A stretch of 64,000 bases of DNA from JADJPO01 sp963724535 (GTDB taxonomy: Bacteria > Actinomycetota > Actinomycetes > Actinomycetales > Kineosporiaceae). The translations under genes were made by a program, and so were the position numbers. Under the pieces are notes generated by a model, which worked only from the letters and a program-made list of their open reading frames with translations, did not search any database and was not told the DNA's origin. This document shows positions 1 to 9,504 of this stretch, piece after piece. The stretch is from the NCBI GenBank assembly GCA_963724535.1, contig CAVRVD010000017.1, positions 484,500 through 548,499 of the forward strand, given 5' to 3'. Numbering within the stretch: the stretch's first letter is position 1; each line of letters opens with the position of its first letter.

Positions 1-443
1 GAGTCCACACCGGTGATCGCGGTGTCGTCGGCACGGACCAGCAGGTCCTGTCCGGCGATGAAGTACGGCCCAGCGAAGGAGACCTTTTCCTTGCGGGCGT
101 CGGTGATCGAGTAGGTGGCGACCACGAGGTCGACCTGACCGGTGTCGATCAGCGTCTCGCGCTGGGCGCTGGGGGCCTGGATCCACTCGATCTCGTCCGC
201 CGGAGTGCCGAGCTTGTCGGCCACGTAGGTCGCGACGTCCACGTCGAGACCCTTGTACTCACTGCCCTCCTTCAGGCCCAGACCCGGCTGGTCGAACTTG
301 ATGCCGATCTTCAGGGCACCCCCACCGCCATCGCCAGCGCCACTGCCGCTGTCGGTGGCAGCGTCGTCTGAGCCACCACAGGCGGCCAGCGCGAGGGTCA
401 GCGCGGCGGCGGCTCCGATGGTTCCGATGCGTCGTACGGTCAT
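1..443 (-). CDS. gluB: Glutamate-type ABC transporter substrate-binding lipoprotein, N-terminal part (cut by the window edge)
   Basis: This is the first 147 codons of an extracellular solute-binding protein family 3 lipoprotein that would capture glutamate or a related polar amino acid; the rest lies beyond the left edge. ATG at 443 follows an AGGAG ribosome site. The product starts with a short basic stretch and a hydrophobic core ending in a lipobox (LALAAC, Cys22), then a Gly/Ser/Asp-rich linker. The mature part shows family signatures: KIGIKFDQPGLG, YKGLDVDVATYVA, and an ETLIDTGQVDLVVATYSIT segment. It lies 65 bp downstream of the ATPase gene on the same strand, the gluA-gluB order of the corynebacterial glutamate system. 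The exact substrate is inferred from context. Confidence 0.9.
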   Translation of the reverse strand, partial: MTVRRIGTIGAAAALTLALAACGGSDDAATDSGSGAGDGGGGALKIGIKFDQPGLGLKEGSEYKGLDVDVATYVADKLGTPADEIEWIQAPSAQRETLIDTGQVDLVVATYSITDARKEKVSFAGPYFIAGQDLLVRADDTAITGVD

Positions 444-508
444 TCGGGCATCTCCTTGTGTGTCGGATCAGGCATACGAGCGCATGCCGACTCGCCGGTG
501 GACGGACA

Positions 509-1249
509 TCAGTGGGTGAGGATCTTGCTGAGGAAGTCCTTGGCCCGATCGCTCTTCGGGTTGGTGAAGAACTCCTCCGGTGTGGCCTGCTCCACGAGCC
601 GGCCGTCGTCCATGAAGGAGACCCGGTTTGCGGCCTTGCGGGCGAAGCCCATCTCGTGGGTGACCACGATCATCGTCATGCCGCTCTTGGCCAGCTCGAC
701 CATGACGTCGAGCACTTCGTTGATCATCTCGGGGTCCAGGGCCGAGGTGGGCTCGTCGAACAGCATCACCTTCGGCTCCATCGCCAGGGAGCGGGCGATG
801 GCCACGCGCTGCTGCTGCCCACCGGACAGCTGCGCCGGGTACTTGGCCGCCTGAGCCGTCACACCGACCCGCTCGAGCAACTCTTTCGCACTCTTCTCGG
901 CCTCGGCCTTGCTCTTCTTGCGCACCTTGGTCGGACCCAGGGTGACGTTCTCCAGGATCGTCTTGTGCGCGAAGAGGTTGAAGCTCTGGAACACCATGCC
1001 GACGTCGGCACGCAGGCCGGCCAGGGCCTTGCCCTCCTGAGGGAGCTCCGTGCCGTCGATGGTGATCGAGCCCGACTCGAAGGTCTCGAGGCGGTTGATC
1101 GTACGGATCAAGGTCGACTTCCCCGAGCCCGACGGACCGATGAGGATGACGACCTCGCCCTTTCCCACGACCATGTTGACGTCCTTGAGGACGTGCAGGT
1201 CACCGAAGTGCTTGTTCACGTCCTTGAGGACGACGAGGGGCTCGCTCAT
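509..1249 (-). CDS. gluA: Polar amino acid (glutamate) ABC transporter ATP-binding protein
   Basis: A 246-residue ATPase that would power amino-acid import at the inner face of the membrane. Walker A is GPSGSGKST (38-46), the Q-loop glutamine is near 88 (MVFQSFNLF), the ABC signature is LSGGQQQ (141-147), and Walker B is VMLFDEP (161-167), followed by the H-loop in VVTHEMGF. Length and motifs fit the GlnQ/GluA subfamily. It is first in a reverse-strand operon with the binding-protein gene; the permeases should follow outside the window. Glutamate specificity is inferred from the gluA-gluB arrangement, and glutamine or another polar amino acid is possible. Confidence 0.94.
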   Translation of the reverse strand: MSEPLVVLKDVNKHFGDLHVLKDVNMVVGKGEVVILIGPSGSGKSTLIRTINRLETFESGSITIDGTELPQEGKALAGLRADVGMVFQSFNLFAHKTILENVTLGPTKVRKKSKAEAEKSAKELLERVGVTAQAAKYPAQLSGGQQQRVAIARSLAMEPKVMLFDEPTSALDPEMINEVLDVMVELAKSGMTMIVVTHEMGFARKAANRVSFMDDGRLVEQATPEEFFTNPKSDRAKDFLSKILTH

Positions 1250-1467
1250 ACCGACGGAACCTACCGGAACGTCATGGCGCAGTGGATCAGCCAGCGGCGA
1301 AACGTTCCCAGATCGATACCCGCCCCTCAGCCGGCGGCATGGAACGCCAGGTCAGGAGCCCATGCCCGGTCGGCGACGCCACTGCAAGCGGTTACAGAAC
1401 CTGGGCCGACGGGTTAGAGCCCGAGCTGACGGCGTCGGTCCGGGCGGCCGCGAGGGCTCGCCGTCCG

Positions 1468-2523
1468 TCAGAGGACCGGACCCTGGTCGACCGGGGGCCT
1501 CCCGCCGATCTTCTGCGTCGGGTCCGGGGTCACCGGACGCTCCTGGGCGTGCGCCGCCGGACCCCGGCGGGCCGCCGCCCGCACCGGGTCGGGCCAGATG
1601 GTGTCCAGGGTGGCGTTCAGCGCCGCCCCGATAAGGACCGCGATCGCCAGGAAGTACAGCCAGATCAGGACGACGATCGGCGCCGCGAGCGGGCCGTAGA
1701 TCGATGCCCCGCCCACCGAGGCGGCCACGATCACCCGCAGCACTGCGCTGGCCGCCGTCCAGATCACCAGCGCCAGCACCGCGCCCGGGATCTCCCGGCG
1801 CCAGGGCACCCGGACTGGGGTGGCCACGTGGTAGAGGGTGGTCAGCAACACCACCGAGAACACGATGACCACCGGCCAGTACAGCAAGGACAGCCAGGTC
1901 AGGTCCGGCATGCCGTCGACCCGGGCCCGCAGGAACCGGCCGACCAGGTCCGGACCGATCAGTACCAGTGGGAAGGCCACGGCCCCCAGCACCAGGGTCA
2001 GCACGTAGAGCGAGAACGACAGCGCCCGGGTGCGGACGATGCCCCGCTGGCCGCCCAGCCCGTACATGATCGAGACGGTATCCACGTACACGTTCAGTGC
2101 CCGCGACCCCGACCACAGCGACAGCAGGAACCCGATCGAGACGATCTCTAGGCGCCCGCCCTGGGCGACCTCGTCGAAGGTCGGCAGGATCACGTTGCGC
2201 ACGGCATCCTCGGTCAGCGCCGCGCCGGCGAGATCCTGGATCTGCTGCTTCAGGTCGGCCACGACGTCCGCCCCGATCCAGTTGCCGACGTAGCCCAGAG
2301 CAGCCACCAGACCCAGCACCAACGGGGGCAGGGACAGCAGGGCGAAGAAGCCGGCCTCCGCGGCCAGTCCGGTGACCCGGTAGCGCAGACAGGCCCGGGT
2401 CGTGCCGGCGACGACGCGGCCGAGGCCGCGTACCGTCGCCCGAACTCCGACCCGGCGGGCGTCACGCACTCCGGGACGCACTCCCGGCGGACGGCGTGGG
2501 GTCACCAGGATCCCGCTCACCAC
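1468..2523 (-). CDS. YihY/BrkB family inner-membrane protein
   Basis: About 351 residues of a polytopic membrane protein of the YihY/virulence factor BrkB family, whose molecular function is unsettled. A basic N-terminus precedes several hydrophobic segments. Typical stretches are AAEAGFFALLSLPPLVLGLV near the N-terminus, SLWSGSRALNVYVDTVSIMYG in the middle, and APIVVLIWLYFLAIAVLIGAALNA near the C-terminus. The frame stays open much further upstream, but that extension is Arg-rich and runs under the divergent dehydrogenase gene. I therefore place the start at one of the paired GTG codons at 2523/2520 (GTG 2505 is also possible); no ribosome site is convincing. The C-terminal tail is hydrophilic and Pro/Arg-rich. 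Confidence 0.83.
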   Translation of the reverse strand: MVSGILVTPRRPPGVRPGVRDARRVGVRATVRGLGRVVAGTTRACLRYRVTGLAAEAGFFALLSLPPLVLGLVAALGYVGNWIGADVVADLKQQIQDLAGAALTEDAVRNVILPTFDEVAQGGRLEIVSIGFLLSLWSGSRALNVYVDTVSIMYGLGGQRGIVRTRALSFSLYVLTLVLGAVAFPLVLIGPDLVGRFLRARVDGMPDLTWLSLLYWPVVIVFSVVLLTTLYHVATPVRVPWRREIPGAVLALVIWTAASAVLRVIVAASVGGASIYGPLAAPIVVLIWLYFLAIAVLIGAALNATLDTIWPDPVRAAARRGPAAHAQERPVTPDPTQKIGGRPPVDQGPVL

Positions 2524-2687
2524 GGTCCCGGGTGCGGGTGCGGGTGCACCCCGCCTCTGCCACGCATGCACCCACCGTAGCCAGTCACCGGCGCGTCGGG
2601 CTGCGGCCACGCCGGACGGTGACCGGGCGCGCACAGCCGGCGGGTCACGCGGGCAGGGTCGCTGGGTCGAGTCGGTACGGTGAGCCG

Positions 2688-4391
2688 GTGCCGCCAGCAG
2701 ACGACGAGGAGCCCACCGGTGCGGTCGCGGGTGCACCAGGCGACTGCGGCACCGCCGTCGCCGACCCTGACGACCTCTACTTGTGTGATCCGGCCCTTGG
2801 CGAGGCGGTGCGTCGCTACGGCGCCGAGCAGCACGCCGGACGACTGCGTGACCTGGGCCGGCTGGCCGCCGCCCCCAGGTCACGGCGGTGGGCCGAGTTC
2901 GTCGACCGCTACCCACCCAGCCTGCGCAGCCATGACGCCAACGGCGAGCGCGTCGACGAGGTGGAGTTCCACCCCGCCTGGCACCGGCTGCTGCAGGCCG
3001 GGGTCCGCGCCGGCCTGACCGCGGCGGCCTGGACCGCCGAGCCCGCCACCAGGGCGCACACCGCTCGCGGCGCCGCCCTGCTGCTGTGGGCCCAGACCGA
3101 GACCGGGCACCTCAGCTCACTCAGCGCCACGTACGCCATCGCTCCGGCCCTGAGCTCCGACCCCTCGCTGAAGCAGCTCTGGCTGCCCCGGCTGGCCTCG
3201 CGCGCCTACGAGTCCGCCCTGCGACCGCCACAGGACAAGATGGGGTGCCTGGCCGGCCTGGCGGTCACCGAGCGGCAGAGCGGCACCGACCTGCGCTCGA
3301 CCACGACCGTGGCCCGCCCCGAGCCCGGGGAGTCCTCCGCCGGCCCCGCCGAAGGGGCGGGCTACCGGCTGACCGGGCTGAAGTGGTTCGTCTCGGCACC
3401 GATGAGCGACGTCTTCCTGGTGCTCGCCCAGGCCCCCGCCGGACTGACCTGCTTCTTGGTGCCGCGGGTACTGCCGGACGGCACCCGGAACACCTGGCGG
3501 CTGCAGCGGCTCAAGGCCAAGCTCGGCATGCGCTCCACGGCCACCGCCGAGGTGGAGCTGGATGGCACCGTGGGCTGGCGGCTCGGCGAGGAGGGCCGGG
3601 GCCTGCGCACCCTGGTCACCACCACCCAGGCGCTGCGCGCCGACGCGGCCCTCACCGCGGCCGGTGTGATGCGCACGGCGTTGGTGAGCGCCGTCCGGCA
3701 CGCCCGGACCCGTCAGGTGGCCGGGTCGGTGCTGATCGAACGCCCACTGATGCAGAACGTGCTCGCCGACCTCGCGGTGGAGAGCGAGGCGGCCATGGTG
3801 CTCGGCATGCGCCTGGCCGCCGCTGTGGACGACCAGGAGCACGACCTGCTGCGGGTGGCGGTCCCGCTGGCTCGCTACTGGGTCGCCAAGCGGGTCACCT
3901 GCGTCGTGGCCGAGGCGATGGAGTGCCTCGGCGGCAACGGCTACGTCGAGGAGAACGGTCTGGCCCGGGTGCTGCGCTCGGCCCCCGCGCACAGCCTGTG
4001 GGAGGGCACCAGCAACGTCGCGGCCCTGGACGTGCTGCGTGCCATGTCGATGCAGCCGCGGGTCATGGAGGTGCTCCTCGGCGAGATCGACCGCGGCCGC
4101 GGCGCGGACGCCCGGCTGGACCAGAGCATGGACGACGTGGCTGGTTCCCTGCAGGCCGCGGCCCGCGAGGCCCGCCGGGACGCCGCGGCCGTCGAGGCCG
4201 GCGCCCGCTGGATGGTGGAGCGCCTGGTGGTCGCGTTGCAGGCCTCGCTCGTCGTCCGGCACTGTCCCGGCCCGGTCGCGACCGCCTACCTGGCGACCCG
4301 GGTGGGCGGCGGCGGGGGCGCGCTGTTCGGGACGCTGCCGGTGGGCCGGCGGACCACCGCCGCGATCATGGACCGGGCCCTACCCGGATGA
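2688..4391 (+). CDS. aidB: AidB-like acyl-CoA dehydrogenase family flavoprotein
   Basis: A 567-residue FAD-dependent acyl-CoA dehydrogenase-fold protein. The N-terminus (LYLCDPALGEAVRRYGA and VDEVEFHPAWHRLL) matches the AidB branch rather than catabolic dehydrogenases. It is followed by the FAD-binding region (GCLAGLAVTERQSGTDLRSTTT, YRLTGLKWFVSAP) and a C-terminal helical domain with ECLGGNGYVEENGLARVLR and LWEGTSNVAALDVLR. In E. coli AidB belongs to the adaptive response to DNA alkylation and binds DNA; its true reaction is debated. The start is GTG 2688, since the upstream continuation is unlike the family. It is divergent from the YihY gene (about 165 bp between starts) and is followed by a hairpin, so it is probably monocistronic. 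Confidence 0.88.
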   Translation: MPPADDEEPTGAVAGAPGDCGTAVADPDDLYLCDPALGEAVRRYGAEQHAGRLRDLGRLAAAPRSRRWAEFVDRYPPSLRSHDANGERVDEVEFHPAWHRLLQAGVRAGLTAAAWTAEPATRAHTARGAALLLWAQTETGHLSSLSATYAIAPALSSDPSLKQLWLPRLASRAYESALRPPQDKMGCLAGLAVTERQSGTDLRSTTTVARPEPGESSAGPAEGAGYRLTGLKWFVSAPMSDVFLVLAQAPAGLTCFLVPRVLPDGTRNTWRLQRLKAKLGMRSTATAEVELDGTVGWRLGEEGRGLRTLVTTTQALRADAALTAAGVMRTALVSAVRHARTRQVAGSVLIERPLMQNVLADLAVESEAAMVLGMRLAAAVDDQEHDLLRVAVPLARYWVAKRVTCVVAEAMECLGGNGYVEENGLARVLRSAPAHSLWEGTSNVAALDVLRAMSMQPRVMEVLLGEIDRGRGADARLDQSMDDVAGSLQAAAREARRDAAAVEAGARWMVERLVVALQASLVVRHCPGPVATAYLATRVGGGGGALFGTLPVGRRTTAAIMDRALPG

Positions 4392-4420
4392 ACACCACGT
4401 GATGACCACCAACTGAACAC

Positions 4421-4440
4421 CTGGACCCGCCTGGGTCCAG
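4421..4440 (+). terminator. Perfect 8-bp hairpin after the aidB-like gene
   Basis: The arms CTGGACCC (4421-4428) and GGGTCCAG (4433-4440) are exact reverse complements around a four-base loop, 30 bp after the stop codon. There is no run of T, which is common in high-GC actinobacteria. Probable transcription end for the dehydrogenase gene, separating it from the trehalose genes. Confidence 0.55.
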
Positions 4441-4541
4441 AATGTGGCAGGCACCGCTGCAAGCACGGTGCACGACGTCGCCGCGGCACTGGGCAAAGGC
4501 GCCCTCCGGCCGCGACGCCGGCGACGAGACGACGGGACGAC

Positions 4542-6833
4542 ATGGACATCTGGCCGGGCATCCCCTATCCGCTGGGCGCCACCTTCGACGGCGCGGGCAC
4601 CAACTTCGCGGTGTTCTCCGAGGTGGCCTCCGCCGTCGAGCTGTGCCTCATCGACTCGGCGGGCAGCGAGGAGCGGATCGCTCTGACCGAGGTCGACGCC
4701 TTCGTCTGGCACGGCTACCTGCCCCGGATCGGCCCGGGCCAGCGCTACGGGTACCGGATGCACGGTCCGTACGAGCCGCAGTGGGGCCACCGCTGCAACC
4801 CGGCCAAGCTGCTGCTGGACCCCTACGCCAAGGCCATCGAGGGGCAGATCGACGGGGACGAGTCGCTGTTCTCCTACCGCTTCGAGGACCCAGGTGCCTT
4901 CAACGACGCCGACAGCCTCGGCCACACGATGACCTCGGTAGTGATCAACCCCTTCTTCGACTGGGCCAACGACCGCCCGCCGCGGCACGAGTACCACGAG
5001 AGCGTGGTCTATGAGGCCCACGTCAAGGGCCTGACCATGACCCACCCGGGGGTACCCGACGACATCCGCGGCACCTACGCCGCACTGGCCCACCCAAGTG
5101 TCATCCAGCACCTCACCGACCTTCGGGTCACCGCCATCGAGCTGATGCCCGTGCACCAGTTCGTCCAGGACACGACCTTGACCGCCAACGGCCTGTCCAA
5201 CTACTGGGGCTACAACACCATCGGCTTCTTCGCGCCGCATAACGCCTACTCCTCCTCCGGCCAGCGCGGCCAGCAGGTCCAGGAGTTCCGGGCCATGGTC
5301 AAGGCCCTACACGAGGCCGACATCGAGGTGATCCTCGACGTGGTGTACAACCACACCGCCGAGGGCAACCACCTCGGTCCGACCCTGTGCTTCCGGGGCA
5401 TCGACAACGCCGCCTACTACCGGCTCGTCGACTCCGACCGCACCCACTACTACGACACCACCGGCACCGGCAACAGCCTGCTGATGCGTCACCCGCACGT
5501 GCTGCAGCTGATCATGGACTCGCTGCGCTACTGGGTCACCGAGATGCACGTCGACGGCTTCCGCTTCGACCTGGCGGCCACGCTGGCCCGCCAGTTCCAC
5601 GAGGTCGACCGGCTCTCGGCGTTCTTCGACATCGTCCAGCAGGACCCGGTGGTCTCCCAGGTCAAGCTGATCGCCGAGCCCTGGGACGTCGGCGAGGGCG
5701 GCTACCAGGTCGGCAACTTCCCGCCTCTGTGGACCGAGTGGAACGGCAAGTACCGGGACACGGTGCGCGACTTCTGGCGCGGTGAACCAGCCACCATGGC
5801 CGAGTTCGCCTCCCGGATCAGCGGTTCCAGCGACCTGTACCAGGGCGACGGCCGCCATCCGATCGCCAGCATCAACTTCGTCACCGCGCACGACGGGTTC
5901 ACCCTGCGCGACCTGGTCTCGTACAACGACAAGCACAACGAGGCCAACGGCGAGGGCGGCGCGGACGGCGAGAGCCACAACCGGTCGTGGAACTGCGGTG
6001 CCGAGGGGCCCACCGACGACGCCGAGGTGCTCGAGCTGCGCGCCCGCCAGAACCGCAACTTCCTGACCACACTCCTTCTGTCCCAAGGGGTTCCGATGCT
6101 CGCCCACGGCGACGAGCTCGGCCGCACCCAGCAGGGGAACAACAACGTCTACTGCCAGGACAACGAACTCGCCTGGATGGACTGGAACCTCGACGAGACG
6201 CAGAAGGACCTGCTGTCCTTCACCCAGCGGCTGGTCAACCTGCGCCGCGACCACCCGGTGTTCCGCCGCCGGCGCTTCCTCAAGGGTTCGGCCGAGCACG
6301 GCGGGGTCAGCGAGCTCGGCGACATCGCCTGGTTCACCCCCGCCGGCACCGAGATGACCGAGGAGGACTGGCGTAATGGCTACGCCCGGGCGATGACCGT
6401 GTTCCTCAACGGAGAGCGGATCATGGAGCCGGACACCCGTGGACAACGGGTCGTCGACGACTCCTTCCTCGTGGTGTTCAACGCCCACCACGAGCCGCTG
6501 GACATCACCGTGCCACCGCCGGAGTACGGCACCTGGTGGTCGGTGCTCATCGACACCGCCGAGGACGGCAGCGCCGCGATCGAGGCAGGCGACACCTACT
6601 CCCCCGGCGACCGGCTACCCGTGGCCGCCCGGTCGATGCTGGTGCTGCGCCGGCCGCTGGACGAGGACGAGACCACGAACGCCACCTCCGCCGCGGTGGC
6701 CTCGCCGTCCAGGCCGTCGGCCGCGCGGGCCGACCACCGCGGCGCGACGGACCCCAAGCCCACCCCGGCGCCGTCCTCGGGCTCGGTCCCACCACCGCGG
6801 CCTGCCCGGCGACGTCCGGCGGGTGGCCGGTAG
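4542..6833 (+). CDS. treX: Glycogen debranching enzyme (isoamylase type, GlgX/TreX)
   Basis: A 763-residue GH13 enzyme that hydrolyses alpha-1,6 branches of glycogen, giving linear maltodextrins for TreY. An N-terminal CBM48-like domain (GATFDGAGTNFAVFSEVASAVELCL) precedes the catalytic barrel. GH13 conserved regions are visible: LDVVYNHTAEGN (region I), VDGFRFDLAATLAR with the nucleophile Asp (II), KLIAEPWDVGEGGYQVGNFP with the acid Glu (III), and FVTAHDGFTLRDLVSYNDKHN (IV). The tail after about residue 715 is a low-complexity Ala/Pro/Arg extension. ATG 4542 gives the natural MDIWPGIPYPLG start. The gene ends 2 bp before treY, so the two are co-transcribed and probably translationally coupled. 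Confidence 0.95.
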   Translation: MDIWPGIPYPLGATFDGAGTNFAVFSEVASAVELCLIDSAGSEERIALTEVDAFVWHGYLPRIGPGQRYGYRMHGPYEPQWGHRCNPAKLLLDPYAKAIEGQIDGDESLFSYRFEDPGAFNDADSLGHTMTSVVINPFFDWANDRPPRHEYHESVVYEAHVKGLTMTHPGVPDDIRGTYAALAHPSVIQHLTDLRVTAIELMPVHQFVQDTTLTANGLSNYWGYNTIGFFAPHNAYSSSGQRGQQVQEFRAMVKALHEADIEVILDVVYNHTAEGNHLGPTLCFRGIDNAAYYRLVDSDRTHYYDTTGTGNSLLMRHPHVLQLIMDSLRYWVTEMHVDGFRFDLAATLARQFHEVDRLSAFFDIVQQDPVVSQVKLIAEPWDVGEGGYQVGNFPPLWTEWNGKYRDTVRDFWRGEPATMAEFASRISGSSDLYQGDGRHPIASINFVTAHDGFTLRDLVSYNDKHNEANGEGGADGESHNRSWNCGAEGPTDDAEVLELRARQNRNFLTTLLLSQGVPMLAHGDELGRTQQGNNNVYCQDNELAWMDWNLDETQKDLLSFTQRLVNLRRDHPVFRRRRFLKGSAEHGGVSELGDIAWFTPAGTEMTEEDWRNGYARAMTVFLNGERIMEPDTRGQRVVDDSFLVVFNAHHEPLDITVPPPEYGTWWSVLIDTAEDGSAAIEAGDTYSPGDRLPVAARSMLVLRRPLDEDETTNATSAAVASPSRPSAARADHRGATDPKPTPAPSSGSVPPPRPARRRPAGGR

Positions 6834-6835
6834 CG

Positions 6836-9427
6836 GTGACCGTGACCCCAGCGCACAAGAGCGCCCCCGCGACCCCGCCGTCGAGCGGTGCCGCGCCGGT
6901 GGCCACCTACCGGTTGCAGGTGCACGGTGGCTTCACCTTCGACGACGCCGCCGGCGTCGCCGACTACCTGGCCGACCTCGGCGTCTCGCACGCGTATCTG
7001 TCCCCGATCCTGCAGCCCACGCCCGGCTCCACCCACGGCTACGACGTCGTCGACCACGCCCGGCTGGTCGACGCCGCCGGCGGGCGACCCGGCTTCGACC
7101 GGCTGGCCGCCGCGCTGCTCTCGCTGGGCCTGTCCGCGGTGGCCGACGTGGTGCCCAACCACATGGCCGTCCCGACCCCGGTCCGGCTCAACGAGGCGCT
7201 CTGGTCGGTGCTGCGGGACGGACCCGGCTCTCCGTTCGCGCGCTGGTTCGACGTGGACTGGAGCGTGGAGAGCCGGGCCATCCTGATGCCGGTACTGGGC
7301 CAGCAGATCGGCGAGATCCTGGCCGGTGACGACCTGGGCGTGGACCGCACGGGGGCCGAGCCGGTGCTGCGCTACCACGAGCACGTCTTCCCGCTACGTC
7401 CGGGCACCGAGGACCTGCCACTGCCCGACCTGGTCGACCAGCAGTGGTACCGCCTGGCCTGGTGGCGGGTCGGGGCCGAGGAGCTGAACTACCGGCGGTT
7501 CTTCGACGTCGACACCCTGGCCGCCGTCCGGGTCGAGATCGGCGAGGTCTTCGACGCCACCCATGCCCTCCTGCTGCAGCTCGTCGCAGACGGCGCCCTG
7601 ACCGGGCTGCGCATCGATCACCCCGACGGGCTGGCCGACCCGGCCGGCTACCTGCGCCGACTTGCCGAGGCCTCGGGGCACACCTGGGTGGTCGTCGAGA
7701 AGATCCTGGAGGGCGACGAGCGTCTGCCGCCGGACTGGGCCTGCGCCGGGACCACCGGGTATGACGCACTGCACCGGGTGGCCGGGCTGTTCGCCGACCC
7801 CGCCGCCGCCGCACCGCTGTCGGCCCTGCTCACTGAGCTGACCGGTCAACCGCCGGAGTTCGACGTGGTCGTCGAGGAGGCCAAGCGTGAGGTCGTCGAG
7901 GGCACCCTGTACGCCGAGGTGGCCCGGCTGGTCGACCTTGCCGCGGACATCTGCCGTGACGACGTCCGGTTGCGCGACCACACCCGTCGCCAGCTGCACC
8001 TGTGCCTGGTCGAGCTGCTCGTCGCCTTCGACCGCTACCGGGCCTACGTCGTTCCCGGGCATCCGGTGCCGACAAGCAGCCGGGAGGTCGTCGAACACGC
8101 CTGCGAGACCGCCCGGACCCGGCTGCCCGACCACGCCGGGGCAACCCTGGACCTGCTGCGCGACCTGGTGCTCGACGTGCCGGTCTCGCTCGAGCCCAGC
8201 ACCAAGGACGCCGCCCGCCGGGCAGAGTTCGTCATCCGGTTCCAGCAGACCTGCGGCCCGGTGATGGCCAAGGGGGTCGAGGACACCGCGTTCTACCGAT
8301 GGCACCGGCTGGTGGCCCTCAACGAGGTCGGCGGTGACCCGACGGTGTTCGGCGAGCCGCCGGAGGACTTCCACGCTTACGCAGCCCGCCAGCAGCGCGA
8401 CTGGCCCGCCACGATGACGACGCTGTCCACGCACGACACCAAGCGCTCCGAGGACGTGCGGGCCCGACTGCTGGCGATGACCGAGCTGACCGCCGAGTGG
8501 GCCGAGGCGGTGCGCGGCTGGACCGAGGCTGCAGCCGGGCTGCGGACCAGCGAAGCGGGCCAGATCTGGCCGGACGACGCCGCGGTCTACCTGCTGTGGC
8601 AGAGCCTGGTCGGCACCTGGGACGACGAGGCGGCGGCAGCGGGCGGTTCCGAGCCGATCGCGGCCGACCGGCTGCTCGCCTACCTGGAGAAGGCCACCCG
8701 CGAGGCCAAGCTGTTCACCTCGTGGACCCAGCCGACGCCGGCCTACGACGAGGCGGTGGCGGCCTTCGCCCGCGGGGTGCTGGCCGACGAGTCGATCATG
8801 GCATCTGTCGGCGCGTTCTGCGCCGCCCTCGCCGAACCGGCCCGGGTCGCCGTACTGGGCCAGAAGCTGGTGCAGCTGACCATGCCCGGAGTGCCCGACG
8901 TGTATCAGGGCTGCGAGCTGGTCGACCTGTCCCTGGTGGACCCGGACAACCGCCGCCCGGTCGACTACGCCCGCCGCCGGGCGCTGCTCGCCGACCTGGA
9001 CGCCGGGACCGCCCCGAGCGGGCTGTCTGGCGAGAAGCTGCTGGTCACCGCCGCCGCCCTGCGGCTGCGCCGCCGGCTGCCGGAGGCGTTCATCGGCCCG
9101 CTGGCGCGGTACACCCCGATGCCCACCACCACCGGCAACGCGGTGGCCTTCGCCCGCAGCGCCGGCGACCTGGACGAGGCAGGCCGGGTGGCGGCGGTCA
9201 CCGTCGCCACCCGGGTGCCGCTGGCCCTGGCCCGCCGCGGCGGCTGGGAGGCGCACACGGTGACCCTGCCGCAGGGCCGGTGGCGCAACCTGCTCGCCGT
9301 GGCTCAGGACGGCACCGGCCCCGATGGCAGTGTGGTGCTGGACGGCGGTGTGGTGCTGGACGGCGGTGCGGTACCGCTCGCCGGCCTCCTGACCGGGCTC
9401 CCGGTGGCACTGCTGGTCCGGGACTGA
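6836..9427 (+). CDS. treY: Maltooligosyl trehalose synthase
   Basis: An 863-residue GH13 intramolecular transglucosylase that converts the reducing-end alpha-1,4 bond of maltodextrins to alpha,alpha-1,1. Diagnostic stretches are VATYRLQVHGGFTFDDAAG and LSPILQPTPGSTHGYDVVDH at the N-terminus, VADVVPNHMAV, LTGLRIDHPDGLADP with the nucleophile region, WVVVEKILEGDERLP with the catalytic Glu, MAKGVEDTAFYRWHRL, TLSTHDTKRSEDVRARL, and TMPGVPDVYQGCE near the end. The start is GTG 6836, two bases after the treX stop (a second GTG at 6842 is possible). The protein is somewhat longer than many TreY proteins, partly from a C-terminal segment with a duplicated VVLDGG motif. Confidence 0.95.
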   Translation: MTVTPAHKSAPATPPSSGAAPVATYRLQVHGGFTFDDAAGVADYLADLGVSHAYLSPILQPTPGSTHGYDVVDHARLVDAAGGRPGFDRLAAALLSLGLSAVADVVPNHMAVPTPVRLNEALWSVLRDGPGSPFARWFDVDWSVESRAILMPVLGQQIGEILAGDDLGVDRTGAEPVLRYHEHVFPLRPGTEDLPLPDLVDQQWYRLAWWRVGAEELNYRRFFDVDTLAAVRVEIGEVFDATHALLLQLVADGALTGLRIDHPDGLADPAGYLRRLAEASGHTWVVVEKILEGDERLPPDWACAGTTGYDALHRVAGLFADPAAAAPLSALLTELTGQPPEFDVVVEEAKREVVEGTLYAEVARLVDLAADICRDDVRLRDHTRRQLHLCLVELLVAFDRYRAYVVPGHPVPTSSREVVEHACETARTRLPDHAGATLDLLRDLVLDVPVSLEPSTKDAARRAEFVIRFQQTCGPVMAKGVEDTAFYRWHRLVALNEVGGDPTVFGEPPEDFHAYAARQQRDWPATMTTLSTHDTKRSEDVRARLLAMTELTAEWAEAVRGWTEAAAGLRTSEAGQIWPDDAAVYLLWQSLVGTWDDEAAAAGGSEPIAADRLLAYLEKATREAKLFTSWTQPTPAYDEAVAAFARGVLADESIMASVGAFCAALAEPARVAVLGQKLVQLTMPGVPDVYQGCELVDLSLVDPDNRRPVDYARRRALLADLDAGTAPSGLSGEKLLVTAAALRLRRRLPEAFIGPLARYTPMPTTTGNAVAFARSAGDLDEAGRVAAVTVATRVPLALARRGGWEAHTVTLPQGRWRNLLAVAQDGTGPDGSVVLDGGVVLDGGAVPLAGLLTGLPVALLVRD
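9332..9367 (+). repeat. 18-bp in-frame tandem duplication near the end of treY
   Basis: The 18-base unit GTGGTGCTGGACGGCGGT occurs twice head to tail (9332-9349 and 9350-9367), encoding VVLDGG twice, followed by the related VPLAG. It sits about 20 codons before the stop in a non-catalytic region, so copy-number change would keep the frame. Confidence 0.85.
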
Positions 9428-9504
9428 GCCCTCCCGGACGGAACGACCCACTGCGGACATGCCGGCGTAACCGAGCCGGAACATCCTCGCGGCACGGTGG
9501 ATAC

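Noticed and set aside
458..1417. 319-residue open frame opposite gluA
   Set aside because: It is the antisense shadow of the ATPase gene, rich in His/Leu/Arg, with no family resemblance.
2523..2916. N-terminal extension of the YihY protein
   Set aside because: The open frame continues, but the sequence is Arg/Pro-rich, unlike the family, and overlaps the divergent dehydrogenase gene.
7394..9484. 696-residue open frame on the minus strand over treY
   Set aside because: Long antisense frames are expected at this GC content; the sequence is low in hydrophobic order and matches nothing, while the plus strand clearly encodes TreY.
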